From Aspergillus flavus (Eukaryota > Ascomycota > Eurotiomycetes > Eurotiales > Aspergillaceae), in contig NC_092405.1 of NCBI RefSeq assembly GCF_009017415.1, forward strand, positions 4,154,001-4,218,000: 64,000 nt of DNA, written 5' to 3'. Shown here one piece after another: positions 31,436 through 43,575 of this stretch (position 1 is its first letter; every line of letters starts with the position of its first letter). The translations under genes were made by a program, and so were the position numbers. Under the pieces are notes generated by a model. It was not told the origin of the DNA, searched no databases, and was given only the letters and a program-made list of their open reading frames with translations.

Positions 31436-33213
31436 ATGGCTGTCGCCGATTATAAGAGGTATCTGGCCGAGAATGTTCTCAATGAGCGCCGGACGGTATG
31501 TTGTGTTTTTTATCTTTGCGACGTTGTGATATTCACTATTGGCTGACGAGTTCCCTTTGCGCAGGTCACTTTCCGCTCGCTGAGTCGGGCTTTGAGGGTG
31601 CATAGTACTTTGGCGAAACAGTGGGTTATAAGTTGGTCACTTGGACTGAGTTGCGACTAATTGGGCGAAGGATGTTATACGATTTCCATCACAATGAGAA
31701 CAACAAGAAACCGCAGAGCGTGAATGCGACTTACATTATTACGGGCGTTCAGAAAGCGCCAGCACCTGCTACGAATGGCCATACCAATGGCGAAGATAAC
31801 AGAGACGATGTATTCCCGAGCAGTCCGTACCTGAGCAGCTCGATGCCCAATCAAGATTCGGCTCCGGATACTGTCGCTACAGCTTCCGTTCTACTGGTAC
31901 GGGAGGAGGACTTAGAAGGTAGGGCGCCATTAGTCTCTCATGCTGGACTCGAGTGAGCAACTATTAATGCTACTCATCAGATGCAAAAACCACTTTTGAG
32001 TCGATATCGTCTATATATATCTACAGCCTGCAGCAGACGGTGTTGCAGGATCTCAATGTCTTGACGGATGTCAGTCGCGAGACTGTGAGCAACCATTCTC
32101 AAGAGGATCCTTTGGAATACGGAGGGCAGTGGGGCATGATTCAAAATAAGAATGTCAAGGTATTTCTTGCCCTGGGCGATTGCGTTCATAAGAGGATTGG
32201 TTCTGATATGCGAACAGCGGAGAACAGGCTCACGGCCGCCCCCAGCACCAGCTGCTACTAAATCGAAGCCTACTATACCCTCGAAACGGCCAAGTGAAGC
32301 TACTTCGTCCCAGATCAAACCAGAGCCAAAGAAGGAAGAAACTGCGGCATCCGAGCAAGCGTCCACACGGGAAAGTACACCCTCGACAGCATCCAAACCT
32401 ACTGAAAAGGCCGCTCCGTTGAAGCGAGAAAAGAGCAACCTCTTCAGCTCCTTTGCAAAGGCAAAGCCGAAGCAGAAGAAGGAAGAATCGGCAACGCCGG
32501 CAGAATCGGTCAGTATAGCTTCCTTTGTGATCCTGGTAACTATACTAATAGAGTTTAGGCCGAGCCTAGTGGTGCCGAGGATGGTTAGTAGTCTGATCTT
32601 TGGTGCTTAGATACATTCAGAGATATTGACAGATAGATATAGTTTTCGGTGATGACGATGATGCCGACGAAGAACCGGAAGAGCTCTTCCCCGACAGTGG
32701 AAAGTCTGCCTCCTCAGCCGCTGCAACTCGCGAAAGTCGGAAGGAACGCGAAGAGAAGCTGAAGCAAATGATGGAGGATGATGGTATGGCACCATAGCTT
32801 CTTAAGCACTTGGCATAAACTGACCACACACAGATGAAGATGAAGACGAAGAAATGCCCGATGCTACAGAGCCACCAGGAGAATCCAAACCCATTGATCA
32901 GCCACCTCCGAAAAAGCCGGAGCTCAAGGAAGAGATAACAGTCCAGGGAGGTCGACGTCGCGGCAGGCGTCAAGTGATGAAGAAGCAAGTCCGCAAGGAT
33001 GATGAAGGCTACTTAGGTAAGGCGCTCGTTGGTTGTAGAGGAATTTTAGCTAACCACTGCTGCTCAGTGACTGTTGAGGAGCCATCGTGGGAGTCGTTCT
33101 CCGAGGATGAGCCTGCGCCGCCACCTAAAAAGAAGCCAGCTGTGAGTGCGCTCAAGGGAAAGCCTGCGGGTAAAGGACAGGGCAATATCATGTCATTTTT
33201 CGGCAAGAAGTAA
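31436..33213 (+). CDS. pol32: DNA polymerase delta subunit Cdc27/Pol32 (POLD3)
   Basis: Nine exons: 31436-31495, 31565-31620, 31671-31918, 31981-32159, 32218-32508, 32559-32583, 32643-32783, 32834-33016 and 33068-33213. All phases agree and give 442 residues. The N-terminal winged-helix part (YKRYLAENVLNERR, MLYDFHHNEN, YIITGVQ) binds the B-subunit. The middle and end are charged and Pro/Lys-rich. The protein ends with a canonical PIP box, QGNIMSFFGKK, for PCNA binding. The subunit gives processivity to Pol delta and is also part of Pol zeta, so it acts in translesion synthesis, as does its divergent neighbour Rad18. Exon 6 is only 25 nt, so gene finders may skip it. The many small introns were placed by frame and by continuity of the acidic linker. 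Confidence 0.93.
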
Positions 33214-33940
33214 GTGGTCGGGGGGATTTGTGTATACCAGTTAGCATATTTGCAAGCCTGCATATCCGCATTACCTCGAATAATAGAAGTATAACCATCA
33301 ACGTGGTTCCTTTGTTGGTTCCACTCGGCATATCGAAGTCCGTAGTATCCACTTCATTTAATGCGGGGATGATGGATCAGGATAGTATGACAGACATCTG
33401 GAGAATTAGTGGAGCATTGCTACTATAACAAATGAACATCAATCTATAATTCTGAATTATACTGTGAGGTATTCTACAGAATTGACAGATCCATTGCCAT
33501 CTATCCTTTTGATATGCCGATCCTCCCGAAGCTATTAAATCTTTATTTGCGGGGAAGATTCAACTAAAACCTCATTAGTATCCCCGACTATGGAGAGATC
33601 GACAGTCAGTCCTTCTCTTCCCAGTGTAACAGTGACAATGCGATGTGACCTTTCATGTCTCCCAGGCTATTCGGAAATTCTCCGAGAGGGTGACCCCTCC
33701 GATATTGAGTGTTTATTTGAGATACAGCAGCATATAAACAAGACTGACCCTCCGTTTTCGAGCTTCTCCGCATTCCACCTTCCGCTTGGCATTTAATTTA
33801 CAAGGGACAACACATCTCTCAGCTGCCAACTTCTGTCACCACTATCCATAGTCTCCGATCGTTGTTCCAGGCGGATCGCAAGCTTCATATATACGCAACA
33901 CCCTGAAACACAAAATTCACCTTCTACAGCTCCGTCCATC
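33214..33940. other. Intergenic, pol32 to GH125 gene (727 bp)
   Basis: No gene is supported. A 68-codon open stretch at 33590-33796 has no domain, splice partner or conserved feature. The last 150 bp is the GH125 promoter. Confidence 0.55.
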
Positions 33941-35682
33941 ATGACGCGCTCCTCAGCAGCGCTGATCGTCGCCCTTGCGGCTTGCTGGAACGCACAGGGC
34001 TCTGCAGGACTACGTGACGACCCTGCAATTCTGCGACGGGCCTGTCCGGACTATCTCACATACTCCACAGCACCACAGTAAGTTCTCTATATGATCTCGC
34101 GATCGCAGACATCTTCCTCATGCTAAGTACCTCTTCCCCGCAGCCCCCCATACAGCGGAGGTCCTTTGAACCTACCCTTCCAACGACCAGCACAAGAATG
34201 TCGCACCTTCAGCTCCCCAGCAGTAGAACAGGTCATTGAAGATATCACATCGCGTATAGAGGACAAAGATCTTGCCCAATTATTCAAGAACGCCTTCCCC
34301 AACACCCTAGACACAACCATCAGATGGCACACAGACGGCACCTCCGCGCAACCCTCACGAAGGGCCAAAAGAGCCGGTTCGCAATGGAACGGCCCCCAGA
34401 CCTTCGTGGTAACAGGCGACATCAACGCAGAATGGTTGCGCGACTCCACAAACCAATTGTCCGGCTACCAGGCTCTAGCCAAGAAAGATAAGAACCTGCA
34501 CAACCTCATCCTAGGAGCCATCAACACGCAGGCTGAATTCGTCATCCAATCCCCATACTGCAACGCCTTCCAGCCGCCTCCACCCAGCGGTATCCAAGCC
34601 ACGGACAACGGCCAAGACGACAAGGTCCACCCGGCATACGAACCGTCCGTCGTATTCGAATGCAAGTACGAGCTCGACTCCCTAGCCAACTTCCTCGCCC
34701 TGGGGACCGAATTCTACGAAAACACAGGTTCAACCGAGTTTCTCACAGACAGGTGGTATCTCGCCCTGGACACCCTCCTGAAAGTCCTAGACGCGCAATC
34801 ACAGCCAACCTTCAACAATGACCAATTCGTCACAAACCAGTACACATTCCAGCGCACCACCACCCTAGGCACAGAAACCCTCAACCTAGCCGGCGTCGGC
34901 AACCCCCTGAACCACGGAACTGGGCTCATCCGCAGCGCATTCCGGCCTAGCGACGACGCAACCATCCTCGGCTTCTTCATCCCGCCTAACGCCATGATGG
35001 CTGTCCAGCTGAAGAAGACGGCAGAGGTGCTCCGCAAAGCAGGCGGCAAAGCCGACCTGGCGCAACAGCTCCAAGATCGAGGTGAGAATCTTGACAAGGC
35101 TGTCCGCGAACACGGCATTGTCAATCACCCCACGTTTGGTGACGTCTTTGCGTTCGAAGTCGACGGTTACGGATCCCGGATTCTTATGGATGACGCTAAT
35201 GTTCCTTCTCTCCTTTCGCTCCCCGTCTTGGGCTACGTCGACAAGGATGACAAGGTCTATCAGAATACCAGGAAGATGGTCCTCAGTCAGGACGGTAACC
35301 CGTATTATCTGACTGGATCTGCTTTCCATGGTATTGGTGGTCCTCATAGTATGTCTCTCCTTTCCCCCCCTCATCATACTGAGAGACAATTTCTAACAAA
35401 AGCTATACAGTCGGCCTTCAAAACGCCTGGCCTATGTCCCTTCTCATCCAGGCCCAAACCTCCGACTCGGATGCCGAGATTATCGAGTGTATCAATCTTG
35501 TCCGGAACTCGAGTCTCCTGGGTCTCGTGCACGAGTCTATCAATGTTAATAATATTGAAAAGTATACCAGGCCGTGGTTTGCATGGGCGAACTCGGTCTT
35601 TGCTCAGACTATTTTGAAGGTTGCAAAGGAAAGGCCGCATTTGATCTTTGGGGAGGGGGCGAAGCCGTATGTCATTGAGTGA
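33941..35682 (+). CDS. Secreted GH125 exo-alpha-1,6-mannosidase-like protein
   Basis: Three exons: 33941-34077, 34144-35348 and 35411-35682, giving 537 residues. The N-terminus (MTRSSAALIVALAACW) is a signal peptide with likely cleavage after about residue 20. The GH125 (former DUF1237) domain fills the rest: VTGDINAEWLRDS (about 137-147, with the catalytic acid Asp), VHPAYEPSVVFECKYELDSL, RSAFRPSDDAT, DDANVPSLLSLP, and GIGGPHIGLQNAWPMSLL across the last intron. GH125 enzymes trim terminal alpha-1,6-linked mannose without a metal ion. Fungal forms are secreted or Golgi-resident and act on N-glycans or mannoproteins. No transmembrane anchor or GPI signal is visible. It is convergent with pex12. 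Confidence 0.9.
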
Positions 35683-35951
35683 GTGGTTGTTTGGTCTCTT
35701 GGTAGGTTATACCCTGGTCTTGTTCTTATTCTTATTCTTAGTGTTACTATGGCATAAGTACTTAATATGAGGGGTGTATATATGGTACTACGGTGGAATG
35801 AGGTATACTGCAAATTGAAGGACTCGGGGTTTGATGTAAATGTATCAAGGCCGCAAGAGCGTATAGATAGCCTTAGAGTATGCCTTAATAACGTATGTAA
35901 TTGACCATGTCATATGTAGTATATGCTATAAAGGGTGTTTGTACAGTAGTA

Positions 35952-37470
35952 TTAAATCAATACTCGTCTCAGGCCTTCCGTGCCACCCAACACTCTTCTT
36001 CCCGTCACAGGACACCTGCCCTTCCCACTTTCCCATTTCCCTTCCCTACTCTGACCCTGGCCATCACCTTTCTTCTCATCGCTACCCTTTGCTTCATCAT
36101 CTTCAGACTCATCCTCCCCCGCGGCGCCTGCGCCCTCCCCATTCATGAAGTCAATTTGTCTTTGATGCTCCCCGTTAAGCCAATGGAAGACACAGACATA
36201 ACAAAAGACATACCCTGTCTGGCATGCAGTTGGATTTGCCAGCTGGTTGAGACAGATGGGACAGGTAGATGCCGCGTCCGAATCCGGCGGTGGAAGAGGA
36301 ACAGTAAAGATAGGTAAGTATGAAGTAGCCGAGATCGGCGGTTGGATGCGTTTGCGAGAAGATTTCAGGGCCGATTTGCGCGTCGGCGAGTCGGGTTCTT
36401 GTTTTTTTTTCTCCTTCTCTTCGGCGAGCTTCTTTCTCTCTGATGGGAGGACCATTCCGTTTGTGACTGGAGCCGGTAGGTCCAGGACTTCGGTTGCTTT
36501 GCGGGCTAGTTGGCGCGAGAAGTCGCTCGCGTGCCACCATTCGAGGAACTTCAGGGCGAAAATAGATGCGGGGAGGAAGTATCGTAGAGATGTTAGGAGT
36601 TGAGGGTAGAGGTTCTGGGGGCTCAGTAGGCCTAGCAGACCGGAGCCTGGGCGGGAGCGTCCCCGGCCACCGGGGCCAGCGGCTGGCTTCGCTTCCAGCA
36701 TGTCTGCAATGGCCTTGTGGTCGGCACCGCCCAAACGGCGAATCCGGGTGCCGATGAGCCAAAGGAAAGGAGAAGAATATTTAGTGTTGTCAAATAGGTA
36801 GGCTAGATTGAACGCCAGGATAGAGAAGTAGTAAGCGGCGTTGACGGACGGGTATACGTTTCGAAGGAACCACTTGTAGTAATGGACCAATCGCTGCCGA
36901 ATGGTTGGGTTGGGCGGGAGGTCATCATTAGGGTCATATCGGGGGCCGCCACTCATGATCAGCGACGCCTGGGGTGCGGCGTGGATATCGTAGCCTTCGT
37001 CTAATTTGCGCTTGAGGTACGGGATACCGACCATGATGAGCAGGTTCTTCCACACATCTGAGGAGCGCAGTTTAAGTGTCTCACGGACAGGCCCTGGAGC
37101 GCCGAGCTGGGCGCGTGGGATTTCACCATTCTTGGTCAGGAGAACGCGCTCACGCTTGAGAGAGTAGAAGTTCTCGGTGAAAGAGCCTCCAAAATTGCGG
37201 AGATAGTATCGCTCAACTAACAAAGATAGAAGTGCGTAGATCTCATCGTAAGAGTTCAGTATCCGCAGAAGATACCGAGGATGGCGGTGAGTGGCAACCG
37301 CGAGGATATATCGAATGGATGGAGGTAGAAGGTCTGACAGTTGCTGTTCGGCGAGGAGTTCTTTGCGCTATCAGCCGGTGGTCGTCGGAACCGTTAGAGC
37401 ATTGCAACTTACCGAAAAGAGACGGCTTGAGCTCGTCAAATTCCTGTTGAAGACTGGGTAAATATTCCAT
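35952..37470 (-). CDS. pex12: Peroxisomal RING peroxin Pex12
   Basis: Two exons, 37470-37413 and 37360-35952, give 488 residues. The join ([21 protein letters not shown]) restores the Pex12 start, using acceptor gcaaag. The Pex2/Pex12 N-terminal membrane domain includes [36 protein letters not shown] and several hydrophobic helices. The C-terminal RING is the incomplete Pex12 type: [24 protein letters not shown], then CPVTGRRVL. Between the second and third ligand groups sits an acidic and Gly/Ser-rich insert of about 50 residues, longer than I would expect. Pex12 works with Pex2 and Pex10 as the membrane ligase that ubiquitinates and recycles the import receptor Pex5. It is convergent with the GH125 gene, 269 bp away. 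Confidence 0.93.
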
Positions 37471-37782
37471 AGCGAGGATATCGGCTAGTCATCCTCCTCC
37501 TAATGCTGAATTGATTGTTGTTTGGAATAGCAGAGGATGCGGAGATGAGTCGGATGCAGTGCTTGACCCGGACGGCGTTTGGGGCGGATTGAGCCGAGGC
37601 TTATCGGCATGTGCATTGGCCCTTATCGTAGTTCCCAATATGGTAAGTGCCATCAAATTGTCAGTATACCAGGGTTTGTTATTATACAAGACTATTAAAA
37701 TACAATGATTATATCCATTTCCAATGTTCCAACAGCACCCCAAGAATGCATTAGTGTCCAACACAGCCAAGATGATCATAGG

Positions 37783-39771
37783 CTAGATATTTCTTTGGCA
37801 CTCGTTCCATATTCGCGCCAAGTCACTTGTAGCTCCGCTCGCCGCGCTTTGTTCAATATCCGGGTCTGCCACAACAAGGCATTGTTTTACATGCTGCAGG
37901 AGCCGCCCCTGCAGAGGAATGGGAGTTTCCTCCCGGGCCATCATGGGCACCCATGTTGACAGGCAGTCTCGAGCGCGAAGCTCATCGCCTAATTCGGCAT
38001 GTAGCTGGAAGAGCATCTCATAGTCTGCACCGGTACGTGGGCTATTAGTCAGAGGCAATTTGCGCCACAACTTCCAGAATCCATTATAGTCCTGATTTTG
38101 AAAGAGCGTTGCCATGAGAACGCGGGAGTGGTCGGCGTCAAAAGGTAGGTCAAGGGTCTTTATAATACGTGAGATTCGTTGCGCCACTTCAGGGGATGCG
38201 GTACTAGTCGCTCTATGTAGCATGTTTAACACTTTCATATTCAAAACATTTGTACCACGAAGGGAGAGATGTTCCAAAACCCGAACAGCAAGTTCTCTGT
38301 CCGAGTCTGGCGAAAACGACCCACTATTGCGGTCATCTGGGGGCGACTCCGTCAACAATGTCGAGACAACGTCGAAGCTAAGATCGTCAGAGACATGATA
38401 CCCTGAAGCAGTGCATCTCATGAACGCAGTCCATAACCCTTCTTTACTGTAGGCCGGGTGTTGTCGGGAAATAGCCATGCATAGGAGTTTGACCCGGGCT
38501 ACAGTTGATTTCTCTGCAGACAGGGTCGACAAACGGTTAAAGAAAAGTTGAAGAAAGAGGGTCGAGCCTTGGTCTTCTGGACCAGTTCCCAGCTCGTGTC
38601 GAGCGGCCTCACTTGGCAAGCCTTCAAGATATTGGAATAAGGAGTATGTAGAAATACCAGCACTAAAAACATCTCCATGAGCAAGGCGTCCGCTTGGTGG
38701 TTCCGATGCCATAAGCCTTGCTACACTGTCGACATTTTCTCTACCGTTTGGATGGCCGGTAGGTCGGGTGCTGTGGAAATGCCTCTTCTGCTCGAATAGG
38801 AGGCTTACTGTTGACCTGTGGACTTTTCCAGATTCACGGTCAGATGATGGTAGATATATCGAGTTGGAATCACGAACCTCTTCAGGAGGTGCATTACGAG
38901 TGACCTCGGAATACTTCTGTTTCTCTCGTTCGGCGCGGTCTAGGGCTCCTTGCCATAGGCTTTCAAGGTCGACTTCGGCCCTCTTCTCCTCCGTGAAGAT
39001 CTGCACGACAATCCTCGTACCCCTGCCGACCTTGCCAAATCCTTCGAAAGTTTCGTCTTTCTCCAGTACAGGGCTTTCCTCCACAACGCCGGCATTCACA
39101 CATATCCAGCCGGTGGTAATTCCATCATCCTTGTCGTCGAACATGACGCCCGAGCGGCTTGCAAGTCTAGCTCGACGGGCTTTGCGTCGCAACTTGATCT
39201 TAAGCTCATTTCGACCCAGTAGCCCATCTGCATATGGGGATAACTTGTAATTGCTCCTCAGCCAGCGACAGAGACGGTCTGCCGAAACGTTCAGATGCTT
39301 CACACTTCTGGCCGTTCCAATGATCATAATGACATTTGCGCCAAGAGCAGGAGGTGTTTCCAGACCCCGTAAGTCAATCAGCTTAAGTTCATCTAATCCA
39401 AGGTCTCTGAACACATAGTCTAGAAATGGGGAAAGAATCGCAGGTGGGTCCTCTGGTAAATCTGGAATTTGATCTCGGGACGATATCTGTGAGTCGGAAA
39501 CCGGCGTGTCTTCCTGCAGATACCATGGAACATGACTAGTCGGCTTGGACGGCTCATTGTCTGAAGAAATCTCTTTTCCTTCTGTGGACGTGGAATGCGA
39601 CGGCTGCTCTGACGCAAGGTAGGATACTGACGCAAAGGCTCGCGGATTGTGCTTGTAGGATGAAGGTACAGGAAAAGGCCGACGAAGTTTTGAGGCAGAA
39701 GTTATGGTTCGAAGCGGCAAGATGACCTCCTGTCGACACCAGGGGCCCCTCAACAAAGTTCGATGCATCAT
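37783..39771 (-). CDS. atp25: Mitochondrial Atp25 (OLI1/ATP9 mRNA and ring assembly factor)
   Basis: Single frame of 662 residues from an ATG opening [11 protein letters not shown]. The first 50 residues are basic and Ser-rich, a mitochondrial presequence. A conserved SHVPWYLQ and an RsfS/DUF143-like domain follow ([36 protein letters not shown]). The C-terminal half is the helical ATP25 mRNA-stabilisation region. In yeast the precursor is cut in two: the C-terminal part stabilises the OLI1 (ATP9) mRNA, and the N-terminal part aids the Atp9 ring. Length and layout fit the family. It is divergent from nmd3 across 246 bp that include a run of 12 A (39918-39929). Confidence 0.9.
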
Positions 39772-40017
39772 ACGAGTATATTACAGATGGGAAAGTGTTG
39801 CTGGATGAGAAGGGTATCGGAAAAAATGATGACATCTGCTCAAGCTCAGAGCAAACATGACAAACACATCCATTATTAAGCAATCAAACAAAGCAAACGG
39901 AAATCTTTCCCCGCGGCAAAAAAAAAAAAGTTACAAATCCAGTAACCCTTAGTGTTCACTTCATCCTATCTCTTTTTGTCTCAGTGTCATATCAGTCTGC
40001 GGCAGGTATTTGCAAAT

Positions 40018-41745
40018 ATGTCGATGGATTTGGATGCGCCGGTCCCTATCGCTGCGCAGGACCATATAGCTGCAACGTATGCCGACCTCCTTTCTACTTA
40101 TCTTACCCCGCTATGGCTAACGCATATATTCTAGTATCCTCTGTTGTAACTGCGGTGCCCCGATCGATGGAACAACAGCGGCCGGTGCGCTTTGTCAAGA
40201 CTGTGTGAGATCGACCGTCGACATTTCCGAAGGTATCCAAAGAGAGGCGGTTGTCCATACTTGCAGGGATTGTGAGGTGTGTGTGTCTCGGAAGTAGTCA
40301 TTAGGGTGTCACTAACCCTGCACAGCGATGGCTTCTACCCCCCAACAGCTGGGTCAGTGCAGCGCTTGAGTCAAAAGAATTGTTGGCGCTATGCCTACGC
40401 AAACTTCGTGGCTTGACGAAGGTCCGGATTATCGACGCCAGTTTCATCTGGACTGAACCTCACTCGAGACGTATCAAAGTCAAGATCACCATTCAACAGG
40501 AGGTGGCCGCAGGGACAATTTTACAACAAGCATTTGTTGTCGAGTATGTCGTACATTACCAGCAATGTTCCGATTGTCTTCGTTCGTTTTCCCCACATAC
40601 GTGGGTCGCATCAGTGGTAAGTTGCCAGTTTGACAATTCCCCTAGGGTATTAGCTGTGCTAACTCACTTCGAAGCAAGTACGACAGAAGGTTCCGCACAA
40701 GCGAACATTCCTTTATCTAGAACAGCTCATTCTTCGTCACCGCGCGCATCAGGAAACCAATAATATCAAGGAAGCAAAGGACGGATTGGACTTCTACTTC
40801 AGCCAGAGAAGCCATGCAGAGAAGATGGTTGAGTTCCTTTCTTCAGTTGTGCCTGTCAAGGTGAAGAAGGCATCAGAGCTTATCTCTATGGACATTCATA
40901 CATCGACGAAGTCCTACAAGTTCTCCTACTCGGTGGAAATAGTTCCTATCTGCAAGGATGACCTCGTTGCTATTCCTATCAAATTAGCCCGGTCGATAGG
41001 TAATATCTCGCCACTGACACTATGCTACCGGATCGGAACTACAATTCAACTCTTGGATCCCAACACACTTCAGACAGCCGAGGTTCCTGGCGCGACCTAC
41101 TGGAGATCGCCGTTCAAGAACCTCGCGGATGTCACTGAGTTGGTGGAGTTCATCGTCATGGATATCGAGCCGGTAGGCAGATCAAACGGGCGATTTCACC
41201 TTGCCGAGGCAACTGTTGCCCGTGCGTCGGACTTGGGCTCGAATGACCAGACCTACTTTACCCGTACTCATCTAGGCGGAATTCTCCATGTTGGAGACTC
41301 TGTTCTAGGCTACCATCTGACTGGCTCGATGTTCAACGACCCCAACTATGATGCTATTGAGGCCAGTAGCCAATACAGCTCTACGATTCCTGATGTAGTC
41401 CTTGTCAAGAAGCACTACACCCGCAAGAAGAACAAGTCCCGCAACTGGCGAGTCAAGCGTATGGCTCGTGAACACGAGGAGGAAGCACTCCAAGCCTCTA
41501 CCGGTGGAAGCCGCAAGCAGGAACAGGAACGTGAGCGTCTCGAAGCCGATTTCGAAATGTTCCTTCGCGACGTTGAGGAAGACCAAGAGCTGCGGGGCAC
41601 TATCGAGCTATACAAGGCCAGGAAGAACCAAAATGCCGGTGGTATGGAGATGGACGAAGACAGCGACGACGAGGACGTGCCCAAGATCAATATGGACGAG
41701 TTGCTTGATGATTTTGATGAGCTGAACATGAACGATGACGAATAA
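40018..41745 (+). CDS. nmd3: 60S ribosomal export adaptor Nmd3
   Basis: Four exons: 40018-40076, 40135-40276, 40326-40616 and 40675-41745, giving 520 residues. The N-terminal zinc-binding region has paired CxxC motifs (CCNCGAPI, CQDCV, CRDCERWLLPP, and later CSDCLRSF), typical of Nmd3. The central region (QVRQKVPHKRTFLYLEQLI, KDGLDFYFSQRSHAEKMV) and the acidic C-terminus (DDEDVPKINMDELLDDFDELN) follow the family. The C-terminal tail normally carries leucine-rich export signals for Crm1. Nmd3 binds pre-60S subunits in the nucleus and escorts them to the cytoplasm. Of two nearby in-frame Met codons I chose the first (MSMDLDAP); the frame stays open further upstream without conserved sequence. 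It is convergent with esf2 (179 bp), another ribosome-biogenesis gene. Confidence 0.95.
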
Positions 41746-41924
41746 GTTCTGTCGAACTACAATCATGATTTCACACCAAGGGTCCGGCGTTCATTTGGAG
41801 ACATTGATTTGGCGGTATAAAAGTTAGGTCCGAGTACATAGCAAAGGCAGATCTGCTAGAATATTTAACCAACAAAGCTTGTTTCGCTGATAAGGATATC
41901 TTTTAAGAACTGTACATGAATCGA

Positions 41925-42932
41925 CTAGAAAATCTTCCCCAACACCCTCTTTGTATCATCCTCCAAAGCAGCTTCACCGTCCTTGATTGTATGACGACCC
42001 TTTTTAACCTCATTCTGCTTGAATGTTCTCCTAACCTTGAGCTCCTCCGTCTGCTGGCCTCCTGCATCACCAAACTCCATCTTTCTTTTCTTCTTTTCTT
42101 CATTCTTCCTCTGCATCCCATCAAGAACCTTACCCGTCTCAACACCTTGCAGGAAGACCTTATCCTCTTTCCTGGCCCTAGCATCCTCAATGCGCTGCTT
42201 AGCCTCCCTCTCCTGCCTCTCCCTCTGCACCTGCTCCATCAGATCTCCCCATTTGAACCCCTTCAAATACTTCATATTCCACACATCATCATGGTACCAA
42301 CCCCCCTTCCTCCCCCCAACAATCGACGCATTCAACGTTTCCGCACAAAGCTTAGCCGTCTTCTTCGACGCAAATTCAACCCACCCATCCGTATAGGTCT
42401 TCCGCTTATTCGACCTCCTCCGCGGCGCCGAAGCCGGCCTCACAGAAGGCGACAAGAACACCTTCGTAATCGGCCCGAACGACCTCGCCTCAAGCATACT
42501 CTTCAACGCAAACGGCTTCAAATAAGGCGGTAAAGACGAAAGATAGACAACCCCAGTCTTGTTCTTCTTCGGCGGCTTGCCCTTATCTAATGGTTTGCGC
42601 TTGCTCGATTTCGTCTCTTGTTCTGTGACATCTAAGTACTGGGTGCCGGAGGTCTCTTGTTGTTCATCGTCGTTGTCGCTAATAACATCTTCTTCGCTTC
42701 GCTGCTGGGGTTTCTTGGCTTTGCCTTTGCTCTTGCTTAGTTTTAGATCTTCGTCGGAGGCGACGGAGTCGTTGTCGCTTTGGTCGGATTCGTCGTCTTG
42801 GGTTTGGGTTCGTCTGCGCTTGGAAATTCGGGCTTTGCTTTCTTCTGCGGCTTCGGAGTCGTAGCCGCGGTCGTTGTCTTCGTCGTCGCTTGGAGCGAGA
42901 TCGAGGAATTCGTTTCTCTTGCGGGTTGTCAT
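41925..42932 (-). CDS. esf2: Pre-rRNA processing factor Esf2/ABT1
   Basis: Single exon of 335 residues, from the ATG that opens [18 protein letters not shown]. The N-terminal 125 residues are acidic and basic low-complexity sequence. A divergent RRM follows ([44 protein letters not shown]), then the Esf2 signature [17 protein letters not shown] and a Lys/Arg-rich helical tail. Esf2 is an SSU processome component required for 18S rRNA maturation; it stimulates the helicase Dbp8 in the nucleolus. The frame is open for about 75 codons upstream of the chosen start, but that stretch is not conserved-looking and overlaps the promoter. It is convergent with nmd3. Confidence 0.93.
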   Translation of the reverse strand: MTTRKRNEFLDLAPSDDEDNDRGYDSEAAEESKARISKRRRTQTQDDESDQSDNDSVASDEDLKLSKSKGKAKKPQQRSEEDVISDNDDEQQETSGTQYLDVTEQETKSSKRKPLDKGKPPKKNKTGVVYLSSLPPYLKPFALKSMLEARSFGPITKVFLSPSVRPASAPRRRSNKRKTYTDGWVEFASKKTAKLCAETLNASIVGGRKGGWYHDDVWNMKYLKGFKWGDLMEQVQRERQEREAKQRIEDARARKEDKVFLQGVETGKVLDGMQRKNEEKKKRKMEFGDAGGQQTEELKVRRTFKQNEVKKGRHTIKDGEAALEDDTKRVLGKIF

Positions 42933-43575
42933 GTTTTCTTTTTGTTTGTCAATTGTGGTGAAGGGGTTCTGTTGGAGGTGTTGTTGGGAGTGTCTTTTCT
43001 CCTTCTTGGTTTCAAGGATGTATGCAATTTTCAGATCGACTGGGCTAAAAATGATAAATTGTTCTGGAAAGGCCGACAACTTTTTTGTTCCGCTGTTGGT
43101 CCGTGCTTTCGTGCAGGTTGCTGGCCAATCAGAGGGAGAGTTTGGGTAGACCCCCATAGTATTTACTACTAGTAGTACTTGAGATATTAGATACTACGTA
43201 GGACTCCGTAGTATTTTGAGAGTGAGATCAAGTTACTTACTTCTGATGGTGATTTATTATATAGGACTTTTTCCAAAATGTATATTTTTTCATCTATAAA
43301 CACTCTTGTTCATGCACAAAAGTCAAACCACGTACCTATGTACAGTACCACCAGAGGCAGCTCTTGCCTCACCATGCAAAGAATGGGTATGAACAATGTC
43401 AACCATGACAACCAAAGGACGCCAATATCTCTGGATCTAAGTAAAAAGGGAAAGAAGCAATATATAAGGAAAACAGCACAAAACCGGAGTCCACGTGGCA
43501 GGACGTCTTCCATCTTGTCCAATTGAAAAGGTCGAAGCGAAATAAAGAAATCTACAAGCAGTCCCCTTAGCATAT
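42933..43575. other. Intergenic, esf2 promoter/leu5 3' region, with palindromes (643 bp)
   Basis: No gene is seen. It contains a 14-bp perfect palindrome (43164-43177, core ACTACTAGTAGT) and, 13 bp further, an 8-bp inverted repeat ATACTACG/CGTAGTAT (43191-43198 and 43207-43214) around an 8-nt spacer. The rest is the leu5 3'UTR. Confidence 0.5.

Noticed and set aside
33590..33796. Short plus-strand frame (68 codons) before the GH125 gene
   Set aside because: No family resemblance, no good start context, AT-rich surroundings; chance length.
43191..43214. Rho-independent-like hairpin or miniature transposon
   Set aside because: The inverted repeat is only 8 bp with no target-site duplication, and fungal genes do not use such terminators.
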